From assembly GCF_030035675.1 (NCBI RefSeq), contig NC_084497.1, positions 30,144,437-30,208,436 of the forward strand: a stretch of DNA of 64,000 nucleotides, given 5' to 3'. A program made the position numbers and the translations under genes. Numbering within the stretch: position 1 is the first letter of the stretch; every line of letters begins with the position of its first letter. Source of the stretch: Rhineura floridana. Lineage: Eukaryota > Chordata > Lepidosauria > Squamata > Rhineuridae. Of the stretch, positions 36,440 through 47,700 are shown one piece after another. The notes under the pieces were generated by a model. It was not told the origin of the DNA. It did not search any database and was given only the letters and a program-made list of their open reading frames with translations.

Positions 36440-36616
36440 AAGACCCGCCTTTTCCTGCCCTCCGCCGAGCCCCAGCTTTCCCTCCGGTTCCGCCGTCGTC
36501 GTCGCTGCCGCCGCCGGTGCTGTTGCCGCCGCCGCTGTTGGGGGGCCCGTCGCCGCCCGCCGCTACTTTGTGTCTCGCGCTCCGAGAGGTGGGTGGGGAG
36601 AGGAGGCCCTGAGCCG
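36440..36616 (+). other. HP1BP3: HP1BP3 non-coding exon 1 (5' boundary uncertain)
   Basis: GC-rich leader with no ATG in the last 130 bp. The donor GTGAGT at 36617 is the best in the island; a weaker one, GTGGGT, lies near 36590. It would join the coding exon whose acceptor is at about 41436. The 5' end is inferred from promoter motifs. Confidence 0.55.
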
Positions 36617-37255
36617 GTGAGTGACGGACGGGCGGGGCCACGGCGAGGAGGAGGGGTCAAAGGTCATGCGAGGGGGAGGTACGACGACGGGCCTGTGCGC
36701 TGATTTACATAACGTCGCGTGTGGCTGTTTGCATAGTAAAGTTGCGTATGTTAATCGCATGCAAATACGGGGGAGCCCCAGCTGCTCCCGCCTCCCCGGA
36801 GGGGCCTTGAGGGCTGCGTCGTCCGGCCAAGCCAAGCCTCCGGCCTGGGCCCGGGCGCCTTCCCATGCGCCGCAGGCGGTAGTGCCGTTGTCGTCGCGAC
36901 AGTCCCTGCACCCTCGGGCTCCTTGCACCCCGGTGGGTAAAAGAGGGAAGGCAGGCGAGGGGGGCGTGTCTCTACCCTTGCAGCGGCCCCCACCCCTTCT
37001 CTCTCTCACACACACACCTCCCCCCCTCCTGCGGACAGAAACAACAGGAAAAGCGAAGGCCGACCAGTGACTTCCAAGCTGGATGCAGAAGATGAGCCTC
37101 CTCGGCTGAGAAATCGCGGGCTGCTCCCTCCATGCCATTCACTTACAAGGCACCACGTTTGAGACCCCCCCCACGATCCCCCCCATCCTGGCAATCGTAG
37201 TTTACACGCACACACAGAGAGATACAATTCCCAGCACACTTAACAAATGACAGGA

Positions 37256-37340
37256 TTAAATCCAAGTAAGCCCTAGTTAGTCATGCCCATTAACTGCATT
37301 GGGTCTTCTCTGAGTAGGGCGAGCATGGGATACAATCTTA
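37256..37340. repeat. MITE fragment, second family
   Basis: TAAATCCAAGTAAGCCCTAG, TTAGTCATGCCCATTAACTG, CATGGGATACAAT. Related to 13087 and 46809. In HP1BP3 intron 1. Confidence 0.5.
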
Positions 37341-37802
37341 GTTCCCAGGGAACAAAATGTGCATTAAATGCATGGTGCACCTGCAGCCTTAGTCCAATCA
37401 GTGCTTGTAGCACATTATAGAAAGAGGTGGGTCTTCCCTAACCAGAGATGCTTATAATCCCAGGGCAGCCCACAGTGGTGCCCGTTGGGACTGGTAGTGA
37501 GGCCAACAGTAGGTGGAGCTAGAGACCATGACAGATGGAGCCGCCAACTCATCCTGGGTTTGCCCCTCTCCCCTGCAAGGGTAAAGCTGAGACTGAGGAG
37601 GAGGGACCTGGCAAGCTGACTGTAAGTAAGAAGGCTGGTGGGGCTCCAGCGGTTGGGCTGCACCTCCCAGCATCGCTGGCCAGGCTGGCGGGGGCTAACG
37701 GGAGCAGGGAGTGCAGCAGTATCTGGAAAGCACCACATTGGCTAACCCTGTAAATATACGCTGTCATTTGTTGCAAGGAAGACAAGGGCATAATTCAGCC
37801 TA

Positions 37803-37890
37803 GTGTCCTCCAGGTGGTTTAAACTGCGACTCCCATCAGCCCCAGCTCCAACCCAAAACTTTTGGAGGGCACCAGGTTGGGGAAAGGCTG
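37803..37890. repeat. MITE, first family
   Basis: GTCCTCCAGGTGGTTTAAAC, GACTCCCATCAGCCCCAGCT, GGAGGGCACCAGGTTGGGGA. Shares both arms with 6616 and 19480 but with a shortened centre. Confidence 0.65.
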
Positions 37891-38449
37891 GGTTGCATTA
37901 TTATTGTTGCTGTGAAAGGCTCCCGAAACAATGGCTGCTTTGCCACTTGGTTTTGATTGGAAGCTTTTGCATTATAAATATTCCACGTATCTTTCCATGT
38001 AAAAGCTTCTAGCCAAACGTGGTGATGATTTGGGTCTTTGGGATGTTCTGTATGATACTAGTTTTTTTGCTTGTGGCTTGAAACTCATCTAGATGATGAT
38101 CCTGTCCATGTGCTCCGTGTATTGCTGCTTTAGGGTAGTCGTCTCTGAGACAATCGGCAAGGAAGAACACACACCACCACCAGTACTGAGTTTGGAGACT
38201 GGGGCTCATGGCATTCTTTTCATTACTGGTTTTTCATAGCTGTTTTCCAAACATTTTGCTGCCCAAAAATGCATTAATGAAATAACCCATTGCCTTCATG
38301 GTGCAGCAAGAATTCATAAGTATAACTTTATTTGAAGAGCAGGCTGACTCACTTCTGTGCTTAAATTACTCCGTGCAGGTTTCTCTTTGCCATGGAAGAT
38401 GTCAGAGGGGCCTGATGTTCAATATCAGAAAGAGCAGATCCAAGTTTTA

Positions 38450-38690
38450 CCATTTATTTTTATTGCGTTTTTATCCTTCAAGGAGCTCAGGGCCCTTACA
38501 CTTGGTCTCTTACCACCACCGCCACCACCAGTGTTATCCTCACAACAGCTCTGTGAGGTTGGTTAGAAAGAGAGTTATGTAACTGGCTATAGTTTTCCCA
38601 AGTGGCTGAGTGGGGATTTGAACCTGGGTCTTCCTGATCATAAGCTGACTCTTGACTACAACACCACAATGTATTTAGCCTGTTCCACAA
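38450..38690 (-). repeat. MIR/CORE-SINE-like element, antisense
   Basis: TCCTCACAACAGCTCTGTGA followed by GGTTGG, then GAGTGGGGATTTGAACCTGG and TTGACTACAACACCACAATG. This is the reversed core and tRNA-like head of a CORE-SINE. In HP1BP3 intron 1. Confidence 0.65.
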
Positions 38691-39049
38691 TTTGACAGAT
38701 TAAGAAAGCTGTGTAGTGCTGGAGTCCTTGCATACTTCACTTGACTGTGCATGCTAGTTGAACCCAGTGGAGCTTGCTTCTGAGTGGGCTTGCTGTCAGC
38801 AGAACAAAGTGCTTTCAGACTGCAAGTAGCAGGGGTCCATTTTTCCCCCAAGGATAGTATATATCACTTGCTTTGTGGGGAGGGTGTATGTGTGGCAGAG
38901 GTTTTAATCTCCCAGGGAAACTTTGTTAGTAACTTCTGTGATTTCAAATCTGCTTTGTGGAGATATCAGCAAAACATCACAGTTGATAGTCAGCACAATG
39001 TATCTTGCAGGATTGCCTTACATGACAAGATTCAAACATGGATTCCTGC

Positions 39050-39118
39050 ATTGAGCAGGGGGTTGGACTTGATGGGCCTATAGGCCCCTTCCAACTCTAC
39101 TATTCTATGATTCTATGC
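39050..39118 (+). repeat. CR1 LINE 3' terminus
   Basis: Short terminus: GAGCAGGGGGTTGGACTTGA, GGCCCCTTCCAACTCTACTA, ending in the ATTCTATG microsatellite-like tail diagnostic of CR1 elements. Confidence 0.75.
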
Positions 39119-39467
39119 ACGCTCTCTGTAGGGGCAGCATTCCTTTTTTAAAAAAAATAGTGTATGGGTGCATTAGCAAGAGCAGAGCCTCAGTAGTATC
39201 ATCAACTTATGCAAAAGGCTACAGAACATTTTATGTAAATGTTCACTTCCGGTTAGGAAAGTAGGCAGGCTAAGGGGCAGACTTCCACTTGGATAAAAGA
39301 AGGTTTAAAATAAAGTGTGCAAGATTTTGAGTCTCACCCCGAAGCAGAATGCGGTGTATGTTTCCACGTGCCAGGGGGAAGGAAAAGATGGTTGTGTACC
39401 AAGAATTGAGTTCCGTCCAGCTGCTCCATTGGCTTTTCTTTATTTTTTAAAACATCAGTTTAAGGAA

Positions 39468-39650
39468 AGGACGTATACACACCAGACATTTAAAGCACAT
39501 TGTTCCCTCCCCCATACACACAAAAGAATATTGGGAACTGTAGTTTACCCCTCACAGAGCTACAGTTCCCAGTACCTTTAACAAGCTACAGTTTCCAGGA
39601 TTCATTGGGGAGGAAAATGTGTTTCAAATGTATGGTGTGTATACAGACTC
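39468..39650. repeat. Palindromic MITE, third family
   Basis: Ends ACACACCAGACATTTAAAGC and CAAATGTATGGTGTGTAT are inverted. Inside, GGGAACTGTAGTTTACCCCT faces AGCTACAGTTCCCAG. Relatives at 43808, 46072 and 52150. Confidence 0.75.
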
Positions 39651-41436
39651 AGATTCAAGTCTACATCCCATATTTTTAAAACAGATGGTCCAAAATTTGA
39701 TAAAAACGTATCTTAGTGCAGTACTGCATAATCACCTAAGCAGTTGAGCACCTTTGGTATAGTAATTCACAGTTATTCCTATCTGAGGCAACAACAACAA
39801 TATTTTTAAATAAAAAGTTTTCTGGGTCTTGACTCTTTTATTTGTTTATTACATTTCTTTTCATGATAGAAACCCAAGGCGGCTTTTGGAAGAGGGAAGG
39901 TATGGTTTGCAAATCCACACACATTGATGATACCAGCAAAGGGACTCTGTGCTCCTGAGCTCCCATCTAAAGTCTCTGAGCCAAAGGAGCACCTCAGCCT
40001 CCCAGATCCCTTTCTGTTCTCTGCTGGCAGAAATAAGCATCTAGAAAAGTCAGCAGGACGCCATGTCTGTTGGGAAGTAAATTTGAAATAGTCTTCCTAC
40101 GTTTGCCTTGAGTAGCACCTGGCTAGAACCCTCTTCAGAAAGGCCGTTTGTCTTTCTTCTGTTGGGAACACAATCGCTCCATAAAGGCTGCCTCACCTCC
40201 CTCCTGAGGGGATGTAAAATTACCCTGAGCCTCCATCCATCGGTGCCTGAGGCCAGAAAGAATGTAGGGATTTTGCCCTGTTGTGGGCCTAGAACATCTG
40301 TGCTTTTCATTTCCTGCATTTAGCCTGGCTGCTTTTTATTCTCTTGTGGGCCTTGCCCTCATTGCACACACATCCACACTACAAATTGTGGGAGCTGCTC
40401 TCCTAACCCTACCCCAAAAGTCATAATTCTGAAAAATGAGGATTCCCTGTTTTCAGCTTTATTACAGGTGGAGAGGGGGCTCTGCTAGCCAGGGGGGAGG
40501 CATCTTACCTTAGGCTCCCTGAGTGTCGTATTTCATCTGCTTTAAGAAATGAGATTTGGGGGCGCATGGCTGAAACTCCAAACAGTTTTTTTCCTTGCCC
40601 ACCCTGAAACTGAGCAAAGCTTGTCTGGTTCTACCACTGCTTTTTTGTGAAGGTGTTCTTTTTTTGGGAGGGGGGGGAGAGTCAAGCCAGGCGGGCAGAT
40701 GGGCTTGTTTTCAAAGAGAGCCCTCAGCCACCTGAAGCAAAGAAAGGTAAGGTATGGCAGGTTCATGACACTTAAAATGGCTTGATGAAGACGAGGACAA
40801 GCGCTTTGCAGTAAAAATGGAAACCCTGCTGTAGGCCATTGGCATATTTAGGGATCACTCAAGACTCTGGGCTCCTCAAGCCTCAAGGGGTGAACATTGC
40901 AAGTTCACATGGAAGATGTTTTAAACATTCTGCGTAGAATAAGTTTTGGGGATTGGGGAAGGGTTTGTCCATGGTCCGGAGGGCCTTCAGGTAGCTGCCC
41001 TTCCACAACATGCCAGCCGGTGGCATTCTGCAGGGGGCACGGGTTGCTCTGCCTGGGCCCCCATTTCCATCCTTGGGCAGTAGGGTGCTGGGTGAGGGGT
41101 CTCGGACGACAGCTGGTGGAGGGGGGTCCCATTCCCTTGCATTGTCCTCTTCTGGCCTGGGGGGGCACCTGTCAGGCGCTTTCAGCTTTTCCATTGGACC
41201 ACCAAAATGGGCTTTCACTGGCCCCCCACCTCTGTAACTAGTTAATTTGTGTTTTTCTTTTGTTTTAACTCCATAGAATGGTAGGGATGTAGCTGACGTT
41301 TGTTTTGTTTTGTTTTTTGTTAACCTTCTTCCCACCAAATCTTTTCTGCACTTCAGGTTGTCTCTGTTAGGAAGTCCTCTCCCCCCTTGAGGTTAAAACC
41401 TGGGGCTCCAAAGGGTTACCCTCACGTTGGGGCTAG

Positions 41437-41538
41437 ACATTAATTTAAATGGCGACCGATCTGTCTGGAGCTGATCCCGCACACCACCGTAATGCGCTTC
41501 CACTCTTAACGGGAGCCCCCCTGGACAAGTTGAGTGAG
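41437..41538 (+). CDS. HP1BP3: HP1BP3 exon 2: start codon
   Basis: Start ATG at 41449 after 12 leader bases. Encodes MATDLSGADPAHHRNALPLL and TGAPLDKLSE (30 residues), matching the human MATDTSQ... start in layout and length. Confidence 0.88.
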
Positions 41539-41711
41539 GTAGGGGCTGGCCCTTCCCCACGCTTGCCCTTGGACTGGCCTTTCGCAAGGGCTGCTCTACT
41601 GTCCCTCCCTCACCCCCATCCTGCTTCTAGGAATCTCAGCTGGGGCTCTGTCCAACACCCCCTCCCCTCCCTTGCTGGGACCCTTTGCTCCCCCCCTTCT
41701 TAACAGCAGCA

Positions 41712-41790
<79 letters not shown>

Positions 41791-44700
41791 ATATATATCC
41801 TGTGTCTCTGCACAATTCAATGGAAGCAGGAAGTCGGAGCCAGCAGCCTCCTCTAATGAGCCTGAGCACAGTTGCTTCAGATGGGCTGGTGTTAAAAGAA
41901 ATACATATATGCGGTGGGATGATGGCGGCTGCTTTGCGGGTGTCTCCTCTGGTTCCGTGGCTTTGAGGCCCCTCGAGAGCCTCTTCTCTCCCCACCCTCC
42001 CTCCCTCCCATGCCCTTCCCACCCTCCAGCCGCTTCTTGTGATGCTCTCTCCCCCGTTTCCCTTCCAGACAGTTGAGGACGGCACCATGCCCATCCGCCG
42101 GGCTGTGAACTCTTCCTCTCGGGAAACTCCTCCCAAAAGCAAGCCTGCTGAAAGTGAGGAGGCCAAGCCAGGTACAGACACCCTTTCCCTGGCTATCGGG
42201 GGGAGGTCTTCTCACTGGTTTGTGGTCCATTGGGCTGGATGTCGACATCACCAGAGCGGCATTTCTTGGGGCAGGAGTCTTCCAGGCTGCTTGTGCAGAT
42301 CTCCCCCTGCTCTCCCTCCCTTCTTGTGCAAAACTCTTCCCCGCAACGGGGTGTTTTCTTCTTTTCCTGCAACTTGCATGCGGCTGCCTCCTTCTTTTTC
42401 ATCCCCCTTCCCTCTCAGATCCTGATGTCAGTTCAGAGGAATCCGCTTCCACCGTAGAGGAGCAAGAAAATGAGACTCCGCCAGCCACGTCCAGCGAGGC
42501 AGATCCGCCAAAGGAGCCTGAAGCTGAGGAGAAGGGAGGCGCAAAGCCTGCCGAGGAAGCCAAGAAGGAGTAAGGTCCAGGGCGAGGGGTGGGTGGGTGT
42601 GCTCAGGGGCAGATGTGAAAGGTGCTTTGGTGAGAATGAGTAGGGACTTGCGTTGCTCTGGATTGGGGCTGGCTAACCTGTGGCTCTCCAAAAGCTATCG
42701 GCCTCCGGCTCCCATCAGCCCCAGCCAACGTGGCCAGTGGCCAGGGATAGCAGAAGGACGTGAGAAGAGCCCTGATGTCGTGGGCCATCTAGTCCAGCCT
42801 CCTGTTCTCCCAGTGGCCAGCCAGATGCCCCCAAAGGGAAGCCCCCAACCAGGACCTGAGTGCAAGAGCACTGTTCTGCGGTTTCCAGCAACTGGCACTC
42901 AGAGGCATACTTCCTTCAACAGCGGAGGGAGAGCATAGCCATGAATTTGCCTCTTTTAAGGACATTACAAATTGGTGGCTATTGCAAGAACTTGTGGGAG
43001 CAAATTCCATAGTTTAACTCTGCAATGGGTGAAGAAGTACCCTCTTCTGTGTCTTGAATCATCCACCATTCAGCTTCATTGGATGTCCACAAGTGCTAGT
43101 GTTACGGAGATGAGGGGTGATGATGGGAGTTGCAGTCCAGCAACATCTGGAGGGACCACTCCTTGGTGCCAACTGAGCACAAGTTGCCACCCACAGGATG
43201 GAGAAGAGTGACATTAATAATGGGTTGAGTGGAGCAACTGAGTGGCTCTGTGTAAGGCAGCCTCTGGTGTCCTGGTTCCATCTGTCTGAAATCCAGTCTC
43301 CTGAGAGCTCCCCTGAGTCACACAGAACGTCTTTGGCCTTCTGTGGTTCCTGCTGGAGTTCTGCATCTCTCCCTTTTCCCTTTTTCGTAAAGTGAGAAGG
43401 ATCACGTTAAAGAAAAGGAGAAGAAAGTCAAGAAGACCATTCCTGCCTGGGCGACCCTGTCAGCCAGCCAGCTAGCCAGAGCACAGAAGCAAACACACAT
43501 GGCCGCTTCCTCCCGTCCCAAGATGGATGCCATTTTGATTGAGGCAATCAAGGTAAGCAGTGTGTGTGTGTGGTTTGCTGCTTTCCTCCCTCCCTCCCTC
43601 CCTCCCCCAGTGTGTCCCTGTCTTTGCCTTTTTTCTCTGACTTCCCAGGAGTAGAGTCCCAGTTATGCAGCTAGTTCTGTCAATTGACACCAGCAAAAAT
43701 GCTTCAGCTAAAAGGCCGCAGTCCATCAGTAGTCAGCCTTTGGGCCAGGTTATCGCCTGGACGCCTGTCCATTGGGTCTGTTCATGTCCTAAATGAAGGT
43801 CCTTCAGACAGGCTGTGTACACCCTATACATTTAAAGCATATTATTTCCCCGAAAGAAGTTTGTAGTCTGGGAACTGTAATTTGTTAAGGATGCTAGGAA
43901 TTGTAGCTCTGTTGGGGGGGGACTACAGTTCCCAGGATTCTTTGAGGGAAGTCAGGTGCTTGAAATGTATGGTGTACGCAGCCTTAGAAACTCTTTGTAG
44001 AGGGCTTTATTTGGGACACTGTCAGAAGCACAATGGGCTGTGCCACACTGATACACACACTCTTCAGGAAGGCAGCATGTGGAACATCCCAGTTTGAGTC
44101 ACGAAGAGTGGGGACTCATCCTGACCCTTCATTCTTGCATTCTACCATTGCCAACTGCTGCCATTACAACCTCTCATGTCATAAGTAGCCAGGGTTCTGC
44201 AAGTAAGGCTGGGAAATAATCAGGGGACTGGAAACAAAGTCCTATGAGGAGAGACTGAAAGAACTAGGCATGTTTAGCCTGGAGAAGAGAAGACTGAGGG
44301 GAGATATGAAAGCACTCTTCAGGTACGTGAAAGGTTGTCACACAGAGGAAGGCCGGGATCTCTTCTCGATCGTCCCAGAGTGCAGGACACGGAATAATGA
44401 GCTCAAGTTGCAGGAAGCCAGATTTCAACTGAACATCAGGAAAAACTTCCTGTTAGAGCGGTACAACAATGGAACCAATTACCTAGAGAGGTAGTGGGCT
44501 CTCCAACACTGGAGGCCTTCAAGAGGCAGCTGGACAGCTACCTGTTGGGATGCTTTAATTTGGATTCCTGCGCTGAGCAGGGGGTTGGACTGGATGGCCT
44601 TATAGGCCCCTTCTCGCTCTATGATTCTAGGATTCTAAATTCCTGGGCCTGAAACCCTGGAGAGCCACTGTGTGTCTCCGTAGATGATGCTGAGCTGACT

Positions 44701-47700
44701 CCACATATGGCAGCTTCCCATTTAAATTGGCCTTTTTCTTCAGAACCATCAAGACTGGAATCTTTTTATTTTTAGGGAAGGGCCATAGGTTTGTGGTAAG
44801 AGCACATGTTTGACATGCAGGAGCCAGGTTCAGCCTCCAGTATCTCCAGGCAGGGCTGTGAAAACCCCATCTGAAACCCTGGAAAGATGCTGCTTAGGCC
44901 CCTCTAGTCCAGCCTCCTGTTCTCACAGTGGCCAGGCAGAAGCCCACCAGCAGGCCCTCAGCACGAGAGCAGCAGCCCTCTCTGCACTTGGGATGCCCAG
45001 CGACTGATATTCAGAGGCAGGTGTACTGGGAGTCTGGTAATGGGCGGGTTCTCTTCTAGGCGTGCTATCAGAAAGGCGGGGCATCGGTCGTCGCCATCCG
45101 GAAGTACATCATCAACAAGTACCCTTCGCTGGAGCTGGAGAGGAGAGGCTACCTCCTCAAGCAGGCTCTCAAGAGGGAGCTGGAGCGAGGAGTCATTCGG
45201 CAGGTGAGCAGAGCGGTAGCAGGATGAGGGCTCCGGGCCATAAGATTGGCAGGAGATGGCTTCACCTGGAAGCTGGTTGCAGACAGCAGCTTGCAGGCCA
45301 AGTGAAGAGAGGCAGATGGCGCCTGTCGGTTCGAAACCGGCTGTGGGCATTTCAGGAGGCGTTGCCAGTTGCAGCGCGGAGCGTTTTTTTATTTCTCTGG
45401 AGCCCACCCAGTCGCAAGGACTCGGGACAGGGATGCAAGGCATGAAGTGTACCATCACAACCACTTTGGGAGAGGCAGGTGCCTGAGGAGAGCAGGGGTG
45501 CTCTTTCTGTGCACTGCCTTTCCTTTTAGGAACATTTCCCCAAGGCCTGAAGTGCCTTTCCCCCCTTTCTCTGCGCTAGGTGAAAGGAAAAGGAGCTTCT
45601 GGGAGCTTTGTGGTGGCTCCAAACTCAGGGAAAACGGCCTCCAAATCCAGGGATCGGAAGGTAAGGCTGATGGGCTTGGAGAGACGTAGGGCTCAGGTAG
45701 CAAAACTCATACTTTGTGTCCCAAGTTCAAATCCTCCACGGTAGCTCCAGTTGAAAGGCTCTCTGGCAGCGGGATGAAGGAAAGGCCCCTCTCTCCCCAC
45801 CCCACCCTGTCTGGGACAACCCTGGGCAGCTGCTATCAGATCAGCCTGAGGATGCGGCAGTTCGAAGCAAACAGACCAGTGCCTTTATTTGGATCTTATT
45901 TCGTAAACCTGTTGTGGTCTCTTCTTACTTCGATGTGCCCATGCCAAGAAGCCATAAAACTTTACTTCCCTGAGGTGTCAAGAGAGCCAAGGAAGGGGCA
46001 GGAAGGGCAGCCTGATCTGCTCATGACGGTCCCATTCTCTGAAGGACCTTACAAGGAGAGCCGTGAAACTGCAGTTTGCTAAGGGTGCTGGGAATAGTGG
46101 CTCGGGGGGGGGACTACAGTTCCCAGGATTCTTGGGAGTGGGAGCGTAAACTTTATATGTTTGGTGTGGGTGTGGCTATTAGCATTTACAGCCACTTTGA
46201 GAAGAATGTATAGGAAACCGGGATAGAAATGTATTGGGATAAACAAATATTCACTCTGGCAAAGGTTTGTTCCCAGACACCCCCTCGCCGCATCTCTCCT
46301 CCCTCCACCTGCCTGGAGGAATGCCCCAGGAGGTGGAGGGTCTCTCAGCCAGCGCTTCTGCACTCTCTTCTGCAGAGGAGTTCGTCGGCATCCGGCCCAG
46401 AGCAGCAGCTGAAGCTGGAAGACATCCTCCCGCTGGCCTTCACCCGCCTCTGTGAGCCAAAAGAGGCTTCCTACAGCCTGATCAAGAAATACGTCTCTCA
46501 GTATTACCCAAAGCTGAAGGTGGATGTCAGGTACGGGGAGAAGATGGAAGAGCAGGGCTGCCCAGCCTGCTCACAGCCAGGAGCCCTTAGACTGAGGCAG
46601 ACCCATCAAGCTCAGTATCGCCCACACTGACTGGCAGTGGCTCTCCAGGATTTCAGGCAGGGTTCTCTCCCAGCCCTGCCTGGAGATGCCATTCGAGATT
46701 GACCGTGGGACCTCCTGCGTGCCAAGCAGGTGCTCTGCCACTGATCGGCAGCCCTGGCCCAGGGGACGGCATCCGCACCAAAGAATGGCTCCCTCTCTGA
46801 GGTATGGCTTGTATCCAGCTAAGTCCTACTCAGAGTAGACACTGAAATCAACAGATCAAAGTTAGTCATGCCTATTATTTTCAGTGGGTCTACTTGGAGT
46901 AGGAGCAGCATTGGGTATAACTCATATGAACTGGTACGTTGGGGTTTGTTTCTGAGCATGTGCAGAGTGGCCTGTCATTGCAGCCAGAATAGAGGAACAG
47001 GCTTTAAAAACGCAAAAGTGAGCTTTCCTTAAAGCAGGTGTGGGGGACCTTTGGCTCTCCAGATGTTGCTGAACTGCAACTCCCATCATCCTTGGCCATT
47101 GGGCATGCTTGCTGGAGCTGGTGGAAAATGTAGTTCAGGAACACCCAGAGGGCCAAAGATTCCCCACAGCTGCTTTGAAACTCAGGGAAGGGACCATAAA
47201 CTCGGTGGCAGGGCAGGTGCTCTGCCTGCAGTAAGTCCCAGGTTCAACCCCCAGCACCTGCACTTAAAAACTTCAGGGACCAGTTAGAGACCACTTGTGG
47301 TCTAGATCTAGAGGTTATCCTCAGGGGGTCTGTGCTCAGCTTCAGGGTCTGCTCACCTGTAGATTCTGGACAAGCCGGCCCATTTTTCCTTCCCAAGATG
47401 GAGCAGGATTTTCTAAACAAAGAGCCATCCAGAGCTCTGCATCAGCCAGACGCCCAGGCAAGATGCCTCGCTCTTCTTTTGGAGAGAGGCTGTTTCCATA
47501 GATATCCCTCCGTTGAGATCTTCATCCGTGTTCTTGGCAGGCTGTGAGGGGCATAAGGCTCTCTCCTTCCTGCAGCTGGGAGGCTGGCGCTGTGTCTCCT
47601 CGGCCTGCTTCCTCTGCAGGTTGATCCATCCACGCTTGGTCTTAACCTCATTGCTTCCCTCCTGTAGACCCCAGCTGCTGAAGAACGCTCTGCAGAGAGC

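Larger units (their letters stand above)
36240..37010. promoter_or_regulatory. HP1BP3: CpG island promoter of HP1BP3
   Basis: Dense CpG and G+C unlike the flanks, with CGG/GCC repeats. It carries two perfect NRF1 palindromes (TGCGCATGCGCA at 36245, GCGCATGCGC at 36354), an inverted CCAAT box (ATTGG at 36421) and, downstream, octamer-like motifs. No TATA box is seen. Transcription probably starts near 36440-36500, shortly before the non-coding exon's donor at 36617. Confidence 0.8.
36617..41436 (+). other. HP1BP3 intron 1, 4.8 kb
   Basis: Starts in the CpG island, then MITE fragments (37256, 37803, 39468), a CORE-SINE (38450), a CR1 terminus (39050) and a decayed LINE tail near 39840. No further exon is supported. 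Confidence 0.6.

Noticed and set aside
36244-37138. Several overlapping frames of 110-190 codons on both strands at 36.2-37.1 kb
   Set aside because: They sit in the HP1BP3 CpG island, differ in every frame and have no recognisable features. The non-coding exon and promoter motifs explain the region.
38600-38690. tRNA-like B box (GGGATTTGAACC on +), possible tRNA gene
   Set aside because: Belongs to an antisense CORE-SINE. No complete tRNA cloverleaf or anticodon arm is present. The same applies at 58915-58985.
41596-42181. Frames containing long Tyr-Ile or Ile-Tyr runs
   Set aside because: Produced by translating the (TA)n microsatellite.
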